This document shows, one piece after another, positions 35,955-44,416 of a DNA stretch of 64,000 bases; within the stretch, counting starts at the first letter, position 1; every line of letters starts with the position of its first letter. Under the pieces are notes generated by a model. The model ran no database searches, was not told where the DNA came from, and saw nothing but the letters and a program-made list of their open reading frames with translations. The position numbers were made by a program, and so were the translations under genes. The DNA is from Chloroflexota bacterium (GTDB taxonomy: Bacteria; Chloroflexota; Anaerolineae; Aggregatilineales; Phototrophicaceae), in NCBI GenBank assembly GCA_020161935.1, contig JAIUNI010000001.1:744001-808000 (forward strand). The letters are read 5' to 3'.

Positions 35955-37565
35955 ATGTCGCTAAGGCTCAACAAAATTTTCTGCTTATGTATTCTCGTTA
36001 TCATGGCATCCGGTAGATGTGGTTCAGCAATTCCCCCCAATAATCAAACTGTAGACCAACGGATAACTTATGTCCTTGGTAGTGAACCCGGCAATATTGA
36101 CCCGCATGTTTCGAGCGAAGACGATACCGCCATCATTAACCGTCAAATTTACGATACCCTAGTTTACCGAAATCCATCCACGCAGGAGATTGTCGCGGGA
36201 CTTGCAAGCCAGTGGACGATTTCAACTGACGGATTAGTTTATACATTTTCTCTGCGGCAGGGTGTTTTCTTTCATGATGGGACACCCTTAAATGCTGAAG
36301 CCGTCGCACAGAATTTTGATCGAATTATAAATGTCAGTGAAAGTAATGCGAAAGCCGCTTTGCTGATAAAGGCTTACTACCGTGGTTATTCGATCCTTGA
36401 TGAATACTCTATTCAGCTTCAACTGCTACAGCCTTACGCCCCATTCCTCAATATTTTGAGTCAGCCCTATTTTGGTATGGCAAGCCCAACCGCTTTTCAA
36501 CAATACTCTCAGGAAAGGTATCAATTCCATCAAGTTGGGACTGGCCCATACATCCTTGAAGATTATATTCCCGGCAAGAATATTATTCTTAAGCGAAATC
36601 TCCAATACTCATGGGGTCCGAGTTTCTATGTGCCTGTCGATGATACATCTGCATCTGTCGATGAGGTTGAGTTTCAATTTGTGCCTAACAACAGGCAACG
36701 ACTTGAGATGATTAATAACAGAGAGGCTGATATCGTTACCAATTTGTTGCCGACTGATGCGCGTGCCTTAACCAGCAATACAAACGTTCAACTTGTCCCA
36801 GTGCAACTAGCTGGACAGCCACTCCAATTTTTGATCAATACTAATCGCTTTCCAACCGACAATATCGCATTTCGACGAGCGCTCATTTTTAGCGCGAATC
36901 GTAATTTTATTGTCGATACGGTTCTTCAACGGTTTTCATCGGTTGCGTGGTCGCCTTTGACCGCCAATATGCCATTTTATAATCGTAATCTTGTGGGCGC
37001 ATATGCACCTGATACGGGGCAGGCGCAATCGTTATTGTTGTCGAGTGGATATGCCGATACCAACGGTGATAAGTTCTTGGATTTCGCAGGTGTTGATGCG
37101 GCTATCACCATCGTCATTCAATCGCGGGATTTGTATTCTGAGATGGCGCAAGAACTGGTAGATCAATGGCGCTTGTTAGGTATTAAAACGGAGTTGGTTT
37201 CTGTTCCAACGCTTAGTGCGCTAACGGCTCGTATTGAAACAAACCAGTATAATTTGGTTGCTTTTTCAACCCATGCGAGTGATCCCACGGTGTTAAATGA
37301 TTTTTTTACTCAAACTGGACGATACAACTGGTCAAATGTTGCCGATGCGTCCTTGGAGGGCTTGCTAGGGCAGGGCATGTCTGCAAATGATGAAGCGACC
37401 CGGCAAAGTATCTATGCACAGGTTCAACAACAAATTATGGATCAGGCGATGATCTTGCCGTTAGCTGATCCCATTCGGCTGGACGCAAGTTTAACGAACG
37501 TTTTAAATTTGGAGTTTGACTCTCTCGGTGTGCCATTTCTGAGTAACGTGCGTCTATCAAGTTGA
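35955..37565 (+). CDS. Oligopeptide-type ABC transporter substrate-binding protein
   Basis: A 536-aa SBP family 5 protein, the second in this window. The N-terminus is hydrophobic (KIFCLCILVIMASG) and a Cys lies at residue 22 (SGRC), which may be a non-canonical lipoprotein site. The family landmarks are present: ITYVLGSEPGNIDPHVSSED, ASQWTISTDGLVYTFSLRQG, FFHDGTPLNAEAV, GTGPYILEDY and the late EMAQELVDQWRLLGIKTEL. No permease or ATPase genes follow; the frame ends 9 bases inside the convergent isopentenyl phosphate kinase gene. It may feed the importer encoded at 3-5 kb or another set. Signal and ligand are uncertain. Confidence 0.85.
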   Translation: MSLRLNKIFCLCILVIMASGRCGSAIPPNNQTVDQRITYVLGSEPGNIDPHVSSEDDTAIINRQIYDTLVYRNPSTQEIVAGLASQWTISTDGLVYTFSLRQGVFFHDGTPLNAEAVAQNFDRIINVSESNAKAALLIKAYYRGYSILDEYSIQLQLLQPYAPFLNILSQPYFGMASPTAFQQYSQERYQFHQVGTGPYILEDYIPGKNIILKRNLQYSWGPSFYVPVDDTSASVDEVEFQFVPNNRQRLEMINNREADIVTNLLPTDARALTSNTNVQLVPVQLAGQPLQFLINTNRFPTDNIAFRRALIFSANRNFIVDTVLQRFSSVAWSPLTANMPFYNRNLVGAYAPDTGQAQSLLLSSGYADTNGDKFLDFAGVDAAITIVIQSRDLYSEMAQELVDQWRLLGIKTELVSVPTLSALTARIETNQYNLVAFSTHASDPTVLNDFFTQTGRYNWSNVADASLEGLLGQGMSANDEATRQSIYAQVQQQIMDQAMILPLADPIRLDASLTNVLNLEFDSLGVPFLSNVRLSS

Positions 37566-38348
37566 TGCGGAGATAAGCGTTCCTTGTTCTGTTTTACCGA
37601 GCAGCGTATCGGTCAATAGATTTGGTGTTAAACCATTTAAAATTCGTATAGTCAGTAACGGAATCGTGTCAACAAGCGCTAACATATCTTCAACCTTCGA
37701 CTCCATACCACCTGTCACATCTACTCCAGAAGAGCCAGTTAAAGACTTAGAAACTTCACCCAAATTCGCAGATGTAATTGAACCTATAACCGTACCATCT
37801 AACCCATAGACACCATCTACCTCACCAGCCAACAAAATCCTCTTCACAGGCAAAACAGATGACAAATAAAAAAATAGCTTTTCAGTCGAAATAATCGTAC
37901 CTCCAAGCGTCCGATCTAACGCTACATCACCGTACACAACCGGCACGATACCTACTGACAGGGCAGTTTTAACACCTTCTACTGACATACCAATAACATG
38001 CCCATTATCTGAAACAACAGAAGCAGAAGGTTGGAACCGCCAGACAGGGATACCAGCGGACTGCAAACACTCTGAGACAAAATAATTTAGCTCACTTGCC
38101 GCCATTGCTACATCAGCAAATGCACGCCAATCTTCCTTAGTCCGAACCCCTTGAATTGTATTTGCTTTACGGGCCGCAAAGTGACCAAAAGAACCACTGC
38201 CATGCCCAATAATCAACTGTAATCCCGGCGCTTCATCAAACGCAGCAGCAATCTCATCAGCTAAACGCACCATCACTTCTCGCCGAAACGTTTTTTCAAC
38301 ACGTTTATCCGTAACCAGAGAACCACCTAGCTTCACAAGCGTGAGCAT
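37557..38348 (-). CDS. ipk: Isopentenyl phosphate kinase
   Basis: A 263-aa amino-acid-kinase-fold enzyme converting isopentenyl phosphate plus ATP to isopentenyl diphosphate. The phosphate-binding start is VKLGGSLVTDK (residues 5-15), and GHGSGSFGHFAA contains His56, the position of the catalytic His of IPKs. VPVVYGDVALD, ILLAGEVDGVYG and SGVDVTGGMESKVEDML complete the pattern that separates IPK from glutamate 5-kinase and UMP kinase. It is the third gene of a minus-strand operon: UbiA-type transferase, mevalonate kinase (5-base gap), ipk. IPK is the diagnostic last enzyme of the alternative mevalonate pathway. Its 3' end overlaps the convergent binding-protein gene by 9 bases. Confidence 0.92.
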   Translation of the reverse strand: MLTLVKLGGSLVTDKRVEKTFRREVMVRLADEIAAAFDEAPGLQLIIGHGSGSFGHFAARKANTIQGVRTKEDWRAFADVAMAASELNYFVSECLQSAGIPVWRFQPSASVVSDNGHVIGMSVEGVKTALSVGIVPVVYGDVALDRTLGGTIISTEKLFFYLSSVLPVKRILLAGEVDGVYGLDGTVIGSITSANLGEVSKSLTGSSGVDVTGGMESKVEDMLALVDTIPLLTIRILNGLTPNLLTDTLLGKTEQGTLISAST

Positions 38349-38353
38349 AACCT

Positions 38354-39301
38354 TCAGTCCTTACCTACAACTGTCTCATAAATCCTGACAGCACCGGATT
38401 CAAGCAAAGCATTCATCACCGATTGAGCCAAAGGCTCTGCAACTAGCGCAATCATATTGCCGCCACGCCCACCGCCCGACATCTTTGCTCCCAACGCACC
38501 TGCACGACGGGCTGTGACTACTAAATTATCAAGCTCTGGTGACGAAACAGTTAACTGCTGCAACAACTCATGATTTTGATCCATGATGCTACCTAACCGC
38601 ACTTCATCTCCATGTTCAATTGCACCACGCCCAGCAATAACTAAACTGCCAATTTCATCAAACAAACCTGAAAACTCTGTTTGATCAGAATCATACAATT
38701 TTCGCACATCTGAAACAGCAACTTTTGTTGAAGCACTCACCCCAGTATCACCAATCACAAGTCTGAATGGTTTGCCAATCACAAGCTGCTCAATGGGCTG
38801 ACTACGAACAAAATACACTGGTCGCTCATACACAATGACCGTGTTATCAATCCCACTCGGCGTTCCATGAAACAGTTTCTCAATTTCATATACCATATTA
38901 TTCAAGACAGAAGGATCTATTGACACCCTTACAACATCGGCTAATGCCCTTAGTAGAGCAGTTGTAAGGGCCGCACCACTTCCAAGACCACTCGCTATTG
39001 GTATTTGAGAACGTAACTCCACCGTTGCATCGGGTAATGCGATCTGAAAATGACTCAGAAACAACCGAATAGCAGCAACAAATGGGTTAGATACATCTGC
39101 TGTTTCCAGAGAGGCTATATAGAGATCAAGTCCCTCAACATCAGGTGCAACAATCCGTAATCCTGTTCCCGTAGAACCTGATACAAATTTCGCGGAAGCC
39201 CTCAAGGCTGTTACCGGAACAGCAATGGCTGGTTGCCCATAGACAACCGAATGTTCACCTAACAAAATGATTTTCGCAGATGCGGTTTTAGTCACATTCA
39301 T
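38354..39301 (-). CDS. mvk: Mevalonate kinase
   Basis: A 315-aa GHMP kinase that phosphorylates mevalonate to 5-phosphomevalonate. The opening ASAKIILLGEHSVVYGQPAIA is the mevalonate-kinase signature. The GHMP ATP-binding glycine motif is PIASGLGSGAALTTALLRA (about 104-122). GTPSGIDNTVIVYERPVYF places the catalytic Asp in the usual GxDN position. The C-terminal motif 3 is AGALGAKMSGGGRGGNMIAL. Length is typical of the shorter archaeal/bacterial type. It lies 6 bases below the UbiA-type gene and 5 bases above ipk, so the three are one operon. Confidence 0.94.
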   Translation of the reverse strand: MNVTKTASAKIILLGEHSVVYGQPAIAVPVTALRASAKFVSGSTGTGLRIVAPDVEGLDLYIASLETADVSNPFVAAIRLFLSHFQIALPDATVELRSQIPIASGLGSGAALTTALLRALADVVRVSIDPSVLNNMVYEIEKLFHGTPSGIDNTVIVYERPVYFVRSQPIEQLVIGKPFRLVIGDTGVSASTKVAVSDVRKLYDSDQTEFSGLFDEIGSLVIAGRGAIEHGDEVRLGSIMDQNHELLQQLTVSSPELDNLVVTARRAGALGAKMSGGGRGGNMIALVAEPLAQSVMNALLESGAVRIYETVVGKD

Positions 39302-39307
39302 GAGTAG

Positions 39308-40204
39308 TTATGAAAGAATGTTTGGAACTATGTATAAAACAACAAGGAACGACAATCCCCAAAGCATAATCGCAAGCTGAAGGGGGCGATCCTTCAATAA
39401 GACTTCGTCTGGCGCACTGCCTTCGCCACGGACATATATAAGATACATATAGCGGAAAAGTCCATAGAGAACAAAGGGAACTGTAATCAGTGCGAGCTTT
39501 GTATTCGCAAGCAGAATAGAAGGGGATTCAATTGTATAGAGAATATAGGCAACCAGTGTACTTGTACTCACCATGCGAAGCATCTCATCAAGCAGGGCAA
39601 GATTATACTCCCTAAATATTGGGCGTGTAGAACCAGAAATTTCACCCAACGCTAACAGTTCTTGTCTGCGCTTGGTTATGGCTAAGAATAACGCCAAGAG
39701 TGCAAGAACAGCATATAGCCACGGCGAGAACTTGACCCCTGTAATCACCACCGCACCGCCTGCAACACGCAAGACATATCCTGCTGTAATCGTCAGCACA
39801 TCAATAATGACAACGTGTTTAAGGCGAAACGAGTACAAAATATTCGTCACAATATAGATTAGTAGGATCAAAGCATATAAGGGACTATATGACCATGCAG
39901 CAAGCAGCGAAAAAACAGGTAAGACAATCGCGGCTGTTAAGGCTACCAATGGTGAAAGGACACCAGAAGGTAAAGGTCGATATTTTTTCTTGGGATGAAG
40001 TTTGTCTCGCTCAATATCAACAAGGTCATTGATGATATAAACCGTACTCGCAGCAAGACATAATAACACGAAGCTGACTGTTACCCGCAGTAACGCTTCG
40101 ACATTAAATAATTGCCCGTCAAAAACCAAACCGGCGTAAATAATGACATTCTTTGTCCATTGCTTTGGACGCATCGTGCGGAGAAGACCCAACAAAGAGG
40201 CCAA
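39308..40204 (-). CDS. UbiA-superfamily prenyltransferase, decaprenyl-phosphate phosphoribosyltransferase type
   Basis: A 298-aa integral membrane protein with about nine helices. The first Asp-rich motif is NDLVDIERD (59-67), and the start LRTMRPKQWTKNVIIYAGLV, then KYRPLPSGVLSP, is the pattern of the DPPR-synthase-like branch that moves phosphoribose from PRPP to polyprenyl phosphate rather than prenylating quinones. The second region is YSFRLKHVVIIDVLTITAGYVLRVAGG, where the D...D site is reduced, as in that branch. It is the first gene of the operon with mvk and ipk, linking isoprenoid supply to polyprenyl-phosphate-sugar chemistry. Exact substrate not proven. A possible -10 box (TATAAT on the minus strand) lies at 40250-40255. 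Confidence 0.85.
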   Translation of the reverse strand: MASLLGLLRTMRPKQWTKNVIIYAGLVFDGQLFNVEALLRVTVSFVLLCLAASTVYIINDLVDIERDKLHPKKKYRPLPSGVLSPLVALTAAIVLPVFSLLAAWSYSPLYALILLIYIVTNILYSFRLKHVVIIDVLTITAGYVLRVAGGAVVITGVKFSPWLYAVLALLALFLAITKRRQELLALGEISGSTRPIFREYNLALLDEMLRMVSTSTLVAYILYTIESPSILLANTKLALITVPFVLYGLFRYMYLIYVRGEGSAPDEVLLKDRPLQLAIMLWGLSFLVVLYIVPNILS

Positions 40205-40302
40205 TTTCTGCTCCTAAACAAAAGTAGTTGAGGGAAAAGGATTACTTCAATTATAGCACGAGCAGTAAAGGCAAAAGATAGACTTTATGAAAAAATTCCC
40301 TT

Positions 40303-40320
40303 GCTAAGTCAGCTAAGTCA
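40303..40320. repeat. Tandem 9-base repeat in the divergent isoprenoid promoter region
   Basis: GCTAAGTCA occurs twice head to tail (40303-40311, 40312-40320), followed by a partial third copy GC. It lies between the divergent UbiA-type and decarboxylase genes and could be a regulator site; no regulator is known. Confidence 0.5.
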
Positions 40321-40366
40321 GCGAAAATAGACTCATATATCAACACTTCTATAGAGACTGAAGGCT

Positions 40367-41341
40367 ATGACACAAGAAGCAACTGCCAGAGCACATCCCA
40401 ATATTGCATTTATCAAGTACTGGGGCAACCAAGACGAGCAACTACGTATCCCGGTCAATTCTTCCCTCAGTATGAACTTAGAGGGTCTATATACAGAAAC
40501 AATGGTCAACTGGGATCATCGTTTAACTCAAGACAGTCTCATCATTAATAGTGTTGAACAGTCTGGAGATGCACTAAAACGTGTGCAAACCCATTTAAGC
40601 GCACTACGAAATCACATTGATGGCATAGAAGGACATGCAAAAGTCATCTCATATAACAACTTCCCAATGGGGGTAGGGATTGCATCCTCGGCATCGTCAT
40701 TTGCGGCATTAACGTTAGCAGCCGTTAGTGCAAGCGGACAACAATTGTCAGAAAGCACCTTATCCAGTTTGGCAAGGTTAGGGTCTGGTTCAGCGTCACG
40801 ATCCATACCAACCGGATTTGTTGAGTGGCATAAAGGGGTATCTCATGAAACATCTTATGCCGAAAGTATAGCTACCCCGGACTTCTGGGATTTGGTTGAT
40901 GTCATCGCGGTTGTGAGTAATACACACAAAAAAGTAGGGTCAACAGAAGGGCATCAGTCAGCAAATACCAGTGATTTACAGCTAGCCCGTATCGCAAATG
41001 CAGAAAAGCGTCTTCAAGATTGTAAAGAAGCGCTTCTCCACAAGGACTTTCATTCATTTGCTACCGTGGTAGAAGAAGATAGCAACCTTATGCACTCGAT
41101 TATGATGACGAGCCGACCGCCTCTATTTTACTGGCAACCTACTAGTATTGAACTCATGCATTTGATACCGGAATGGCGGCATGAAGGACTAGATGTTTGC
41201 TATACACTCGATGCCGGACCCAATGTGCATTGTATTTGTAATAGAATTCATGCTGAGGAAGTAAGTAGACGGGTGAGAAATATATCTGGAGTACTGGATG
41301 TTAAATCTGCTGGTGCGGGCAGGGGGGCCTATCTTCTTTAA
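40367..41341 (+). CDS. Mevalonate-phosphate decarboxylase (phosphomevalonate or diphosphomevalonate decarboxylase)
   Basis: A 324-aa GHMP-fold decarboxylase. ARAHPNIAFIKYWGNQDEQL (residues 7-26) is the family N-terminus, SASSFAALTLAAVSASG is the ATP-binding loop region, GSGSASRSIPTGFVEWHKG the substrate loop, and YTLDAGPNVH carries the catalytic Asp282. In most diphosphomevalonate decarboxylases the segment reads KYWGK; here residue 21 is Asn. Next to ipk and mevalonate kinase, and with no phosphomevalonate kinase in view, the protein is better read as a phosphomevalonate decarboxylase making isopentenyl phosphate, as shown for Roseiflexus (Chloroflexota). Biochemical specificity cannot be settled from sequence. 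It is divergent from the UbiA-mvk-ipk operon. Confidence 0.88.
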   Translation: MTQEATARAHPNIAFIKYWGNQDEQLRIPVNSSLSMNLEGLYTETMVNWDHRLTQDSLIINSVEQSGDALKRVQTHLSALRNHIDGIEGHAKVISYNNFPMGVGIASSASSFAALTLAAVSASGQQLSESTLSSLARLGSGSASRSIPTGFVEWHKGVSHETSYAESIATPDFWDLVDVIAVVSNTHKKVGSTEGHQSANTSDLQLARIANAEKRLQDCKEALLHKDFHSFATVVEEDSNLMHSIMMTSRPPLFYWQPTSIELMHLIPEWRHEGLDVCYTLDAGPNVHCICNRIHAEEVSRRVRNISGVLDVKSAGAGRGAYLL

Positions 41342-41367
41342 CGAAGTGAGTAGTCGGTGAAGGTCAA

Positions 41368-41396
41368 TTGATAACAAGGTGTATTAACTTTATAAT
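41368..41396 (+). promoter_or_regulatory. Sigma70-type promoter for rseP and the HEAT gene
   Basis: TTGATA (41368-41373), a 17-base spacer, and a perfect TATAAT (41391-41396), 51 bases upstream of the rseP start. Confidence 0.75.
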
Positions 41397-41446
41397 GCAA
41401 ACAACGGTATCAATACCGAACCTCATAGGCACAAGGACTATCCTGA

Positions 41447-42883
41447 ATGTTTGAAAATAATCCACTTGTTGTCATCATTGCATTCATTGTGGTGCTTACA
41501 CCGCTTATTCTGATACACGAACTAGGGCATTTCCTAGCCGCGAAAGCAGTGGGGATCACTATTCTCGAATTTGGGCTGGGATTTCCGCCTAAAGTGAAGA
41601 AGTTATTCACTTGGCGTGGTACCGAGTTCACCCTGAACTGGATACCTCTGGGAGGGTTTGTTCGCCCATTAGGAGAAGATGTTATACGCCCGTTGGGTGA
41701 TGAAAGTGTCGAGCAAGATCGACAAGAATTTCTGCGTGAACAAGCGAATACGAATACAGGTCATACAACAGCAAAATCGGTGAACGAGGCAAGTCCACTT
41801 GCGCGTATCGTGTTTATGGCAGCAGGGGCATTTGCAAATTTCCTACTCGCATTTATCCTATTCGTCATCGTAGCGCTACTCGGTATTCAAGATATCGTTG
41901 GTTCGAGCCTACAAGTGGTCAATATCAATCCTGATTCTGCACTCGCGCAAGCCGGGGTGCAGCAAAACGATATTATTACAGACGTTAATGGACAAAAGTT
42001 CGTAACGGTTGAGGAGCTTTTCGCCAAACTTAGCGATACGTCAAGCGAATCAACTCAGCTTCGTGTACTGCGTGGAGACAACCAGCAAGTTGATGTCACC
42101 GTAGCACTTCCATTGCAAAGCACCCAAAGTGTTACCCATACTCAAATTCGTGACATTAGCCCAAGCTCCCCGGCTAGCGAAGCCGGTATTCAAGCCAATG
42201 ACCTCGTAATCGCGTTCAACGAGGTTACAATCAATGGAGTAGAGGACTTCCGCACGAAAATTCGCGAGAATCTGGGCAAAGAAGTCTTAATCACGTTGGA
42301 ACGTGATGGCTCGCAGTTTGATGTGCGTTTGACTCCCCGTGTCGATCCGCCGCAAGGGCAGGGCGCAGTCGGCGTGGTTGTTGGCGAATTATTGACCAAC
42401 AGCGGGTTAGGTTTGAATTTCGCCCCGCTTCCTCAGATCGACTACGTACCACAGTCCTTTGCAAACGCGGTTCGGTATGGCTACGAAAATGTTGTAGCGG
42501 TCATTAGTTCAGTCGTTGAACTGCCATCACGATTGATGGCTGGATCGATTTCAGCGGAAGAAGCGCGCCCTGTAAGCGTATTGGGCATTAGCCAAATTGG
42601 TGCTGTATTCATCGAGCAAAGTATTTCGCAGCAGCGCATAACACCTATCCTCCTCTTTATTGCGACAATTAGTGTAGGGCTTGGCTTCTTCAACCTACTA
42701 CCTATTCCAGCACTGGACGGGGGACGAATCCTTTTTGTACTCATTGAGATCGTTCGAGGTAAGCCGATATCACCTGAGCGTGAAGGCCTTGTCCATTTAA
42801 TTGGACTGGCGCTGCTTCTCTCGCTTTCGGTACTTGTACTCCTTAACGATGTCATTAATCCTGTGACCAATCAACTACGATAG
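41447..42883 (+). CDS. rseP: Site-2 membrane metalloprotease, RseP/M50 family
   Basis: A 478-aa intramembrane zinc protease. The first helix carries HELGH (His24, Glu25, His28), directly after LTPLILI. Two PDZ domains follow (about 150-215 and 225-305: SALAQAGVQQNDIITDVNGQ; SPASEAGIQANDLVIAFNEV), and the second catalytic region is FFNLLPIPALDGGRILF (about 410-426) with the metal-ligand Asp. Members cleave anti-sigma factors or signal-peptide remnants within the membrane. Between residues 60 and 120 there is a Gln/Glu/Asn-rich loop somewhat longer than in E. coli. The next gene (HEAT protein) starts 5 bases later. Usual neighbours such as dxr or uppS are absent; it sits instead beside the mevalonate locus. 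Confidence 0.93.
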   Translation: MFENNPLVVIIAFIVVLTPLILIHELGHFLAAKAVGITILEFGLGFPPKVKKLFTWRGTEFTLNWIPLGGFVRPLGEDVIRPLGDESVEQDRQEFLREQANTNTGHTTAKSVNEASPLARIVFMAAGAFANFLLAFILFVIVALLGIQDIVGSSLQVVNINPDSALAQAGVQQNDIITDVNGQKFVTVEELFAKLSDTSSESTQLRVLRGDNQQVDVTVALPLQSTQSVTHTQIRDISPSSPASEAGIQANDLVIAFNEVTINGVEDFRTKIRENLGKEVLITLERDGSQFDVRLTPRVDPPQGQGAVGVVVGELLTNSGLGLNFAPLPQIDYVPQSFANAVRYGYENVVAVISSVVELPSRLMAGSISAEEARPVSVLGISQIGAVFIEQSISQQRITPILLFIATISVGLGFFNLLPIPALDGGRILFVLIEIVRGKPISPEREGLVHLIGLALLLSLSVLVLLNDVINPVTNQLR

Positions 42884-42888
42884 AAGGA

Positions 42889-43899
42889 ATGAGTTACTTG
42901 AGCAGTAATCGACCAGAAAACGACGAAAAAGACTTTAAGTCGAGTGAAAAACCAACCCTCCAAGAAGTCATTCATGACCTAACATCGAGCGAGGATAGTC
43001 GCATCCCAACATCTGCCTATTACGGTTTATCCAATTTGAGCGCTGATGAAGTCTCTCTATTTGAACCGTACTGGAACAAACTCGATACTAGCTTCAAAGT
43101 GAAAATACTCACAGAGTTTGCCGAGGCGAGTGAAATCAACTTTGAGTTTGACTATCAATCGATTGGCTATCTCGCAATCGAGGATGCGGACAGTGCCGTA
43201 AGAACAAAAGCAATTGATGTGCTTTGGATCGACGAATCTGCGGAATTCCTGTCTCGACTTATTGAGATGGCAGAGACAGATGAAAGCACTGAGGTTCGGG
43301 CAGCAGCAGCCAGTGAGATTGGTCGCTTCATCCTGTTAGGTGAATACGGCGATATCGCAGAAAGCGAAGCAAATCGCGCACAAGATGTTGTGATCAACCT
43401 GCTCAACGATAGCTCTGAGGATCTCGAAGTGCGTCGTCGCTCACTTGAAGCGATTTCAAATAGCAGCCTAGACTTCGTATCAGAGGCCATTCGGGAAGCA
43501 TACGAAAGCGACGAGCGGTTGATGAAGGTGAGCGCTATTTTTGCAATGGGTCGTTCGTATGACGATCAGTGGACAGACATCATTATGAGGGAAATTCACA
43601 GCGATGATCCTGAAATACGCTATGAAGCCACTCGTTCAGCCGGTGAACTCGAAATCGAAGAGGCTGTCAATCTACTTGGACAAATCGCTGTTGTCGATGA
43701 ACGTGAAATTCGGCAGGTCGCGATTTGGTCGCTTGGCGAGATCGGCGGGTCTCAAGCGATGCGACTTCTAACTGCACTTGGCGAAGATGCCCGCGAAGCT
43801 GAGGATGAAGATTTACTCGAAGCCATTGAGGATGCTATTGGTTTTGCGAGTATGAGCGGTTCAGATCTGGACTTCGATTTTGAGGATGAAGACGAGTAG
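42889..43899 (+). CDS. HEAT-repeat protein
   Basis: A 336-aa acidic cytoplasmic protein. From residue about 85 on it is made of helical repeats of the PBS-lyase/HEAT kind: DADSAVRTKAIDVLW, ESTEVRAAAASEIGRF, SEDLEVRRRSLEAISN, DDPEIRYEATRSAGEL, VVDEREIRQVAIWSLGEIGG. These form a curved solenoid for protein binding. The C-terminus is very acidic (DLDFDFEDEDE). No catalytic motif. AGAAGGA lies 2-9 bases upstream of ATG 42889, and it is cotranscribed with rseP (5-base gap). Function unknown; scaffold or regulator. Confidence 0.83.
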   Translation: MSYLSSNRPENDEKDFKSSEKPTLQEVIHDLTSSEDSRIPTSAYYGLSNLSADEVSLFEPYWNKLDTSFKVKILTEFAEASEINFEFDYQSIGYLAIEDADSAVRTKAIDVLWIDESAEFLSRLIEMAETDESTEVRAAAASEIGRFILLGEYGDIAESEANRAQDVVINLLNDSSEDLEVRRRSLEAISNSSLDFVSEAIREAYESDERLMKVSAIFAMGRSYDDQWTDIIMREIHSDDPEIRYEATRSAGELEIEEAVNLLGQIAVVDEREIRQVAIWSLGEIGGSQAMRLLTALGEDAREAEDEDLLEAIEDAIGFASMSGSDLDFDFEDEDE

Positions 43900-43906
43900 C
43901 AAATAT

Positions 43907-43943
43907 GAGATCGCCCAATCGAAGCGTTCAATTGGGCGATCTC
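43907..43943. terminator. Convergent hairpin terminator
   Basis: GAGATCGCCCAAT (43907-43919) pairs with ATTGGGCGATCTC (43931-43943). It lies between convergent genes. No T-run follows, so it may act as a transcript end stabiliser more than a classical terminator. Confidence 0.65.
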
Positions 43944-43952
43944 TAAACAGGA

Positions 43953-44285
43953 TTAGGAGGTTGCGAACATCGTCTGCAACTTCATCGCCATACCCATATC
44001 CCCTTCAATCTTGATTTTGCCGCTCATGAAGGCTTGCATTGCACCCAACTTACCTGTCGAAACTGCATACCAATCGTCAGCAGCGGCTTTAAGCGTCATT
44101 TTGGGGTTTTCCGCTTGACCCTGACCTGCTTCGCATGTTCCAGCAGTAATCTTTAGCCAATACAGACCGCCGTTGTCACCGCTCAAATTGAATTGAATTG
44201 TCGCATCAACACCTTCAGCTTTCGCTGGAATGAACCGCGAAGACATAATTGGGAATATTTCAGCGACTTCCGCTTGTGTAGCCAT
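43953..44285 (-). CDS. SCP2 sterol-binding-domain protein
   Basis: A 110-aa cytoplasmic protein consisting of one SCP2-like lipid-binding domain. Recognisable stretches are the early FIPAKAEGVDATIQFNLSGD, then GGLYWLKITAGTCEAGQG, PKMTLKAAADDWYAVSTG and the end KLGAMQAFMSGKIKIEGDMG. SCP2 folds carry lipids or form part of lipid-handling enzymes; here it is stand-alone, so a carrier role is likely. AGGAG lies 8-12 bases before ATG 44285, a strong ribosome-binding site. No neighbour shares the strand. Confidence 0.85.
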   Translation of the reverse strand: MATQAEVAEIFPIMSSRFIPAKAEGVDATIQFNLSGDNGGLYWLKITAGTCEAGQGQAENPKMTLKAAADDWYAVSTGKLGAMQAFMSGKIKIEGDMGMAMKLQTMFATS

Positions 44286-44416
44286 TTGTTATCACTCCTA
44301 ATACTGTGATTTTAGTTCGCGAAGATGATTTCATCTTATCATCATGTTTGGGTAGTATACAATACGCTGGTAACAAATGCTCAAACGATTTGAACGAGGT
44401 TGTAGCTTAAATTACA

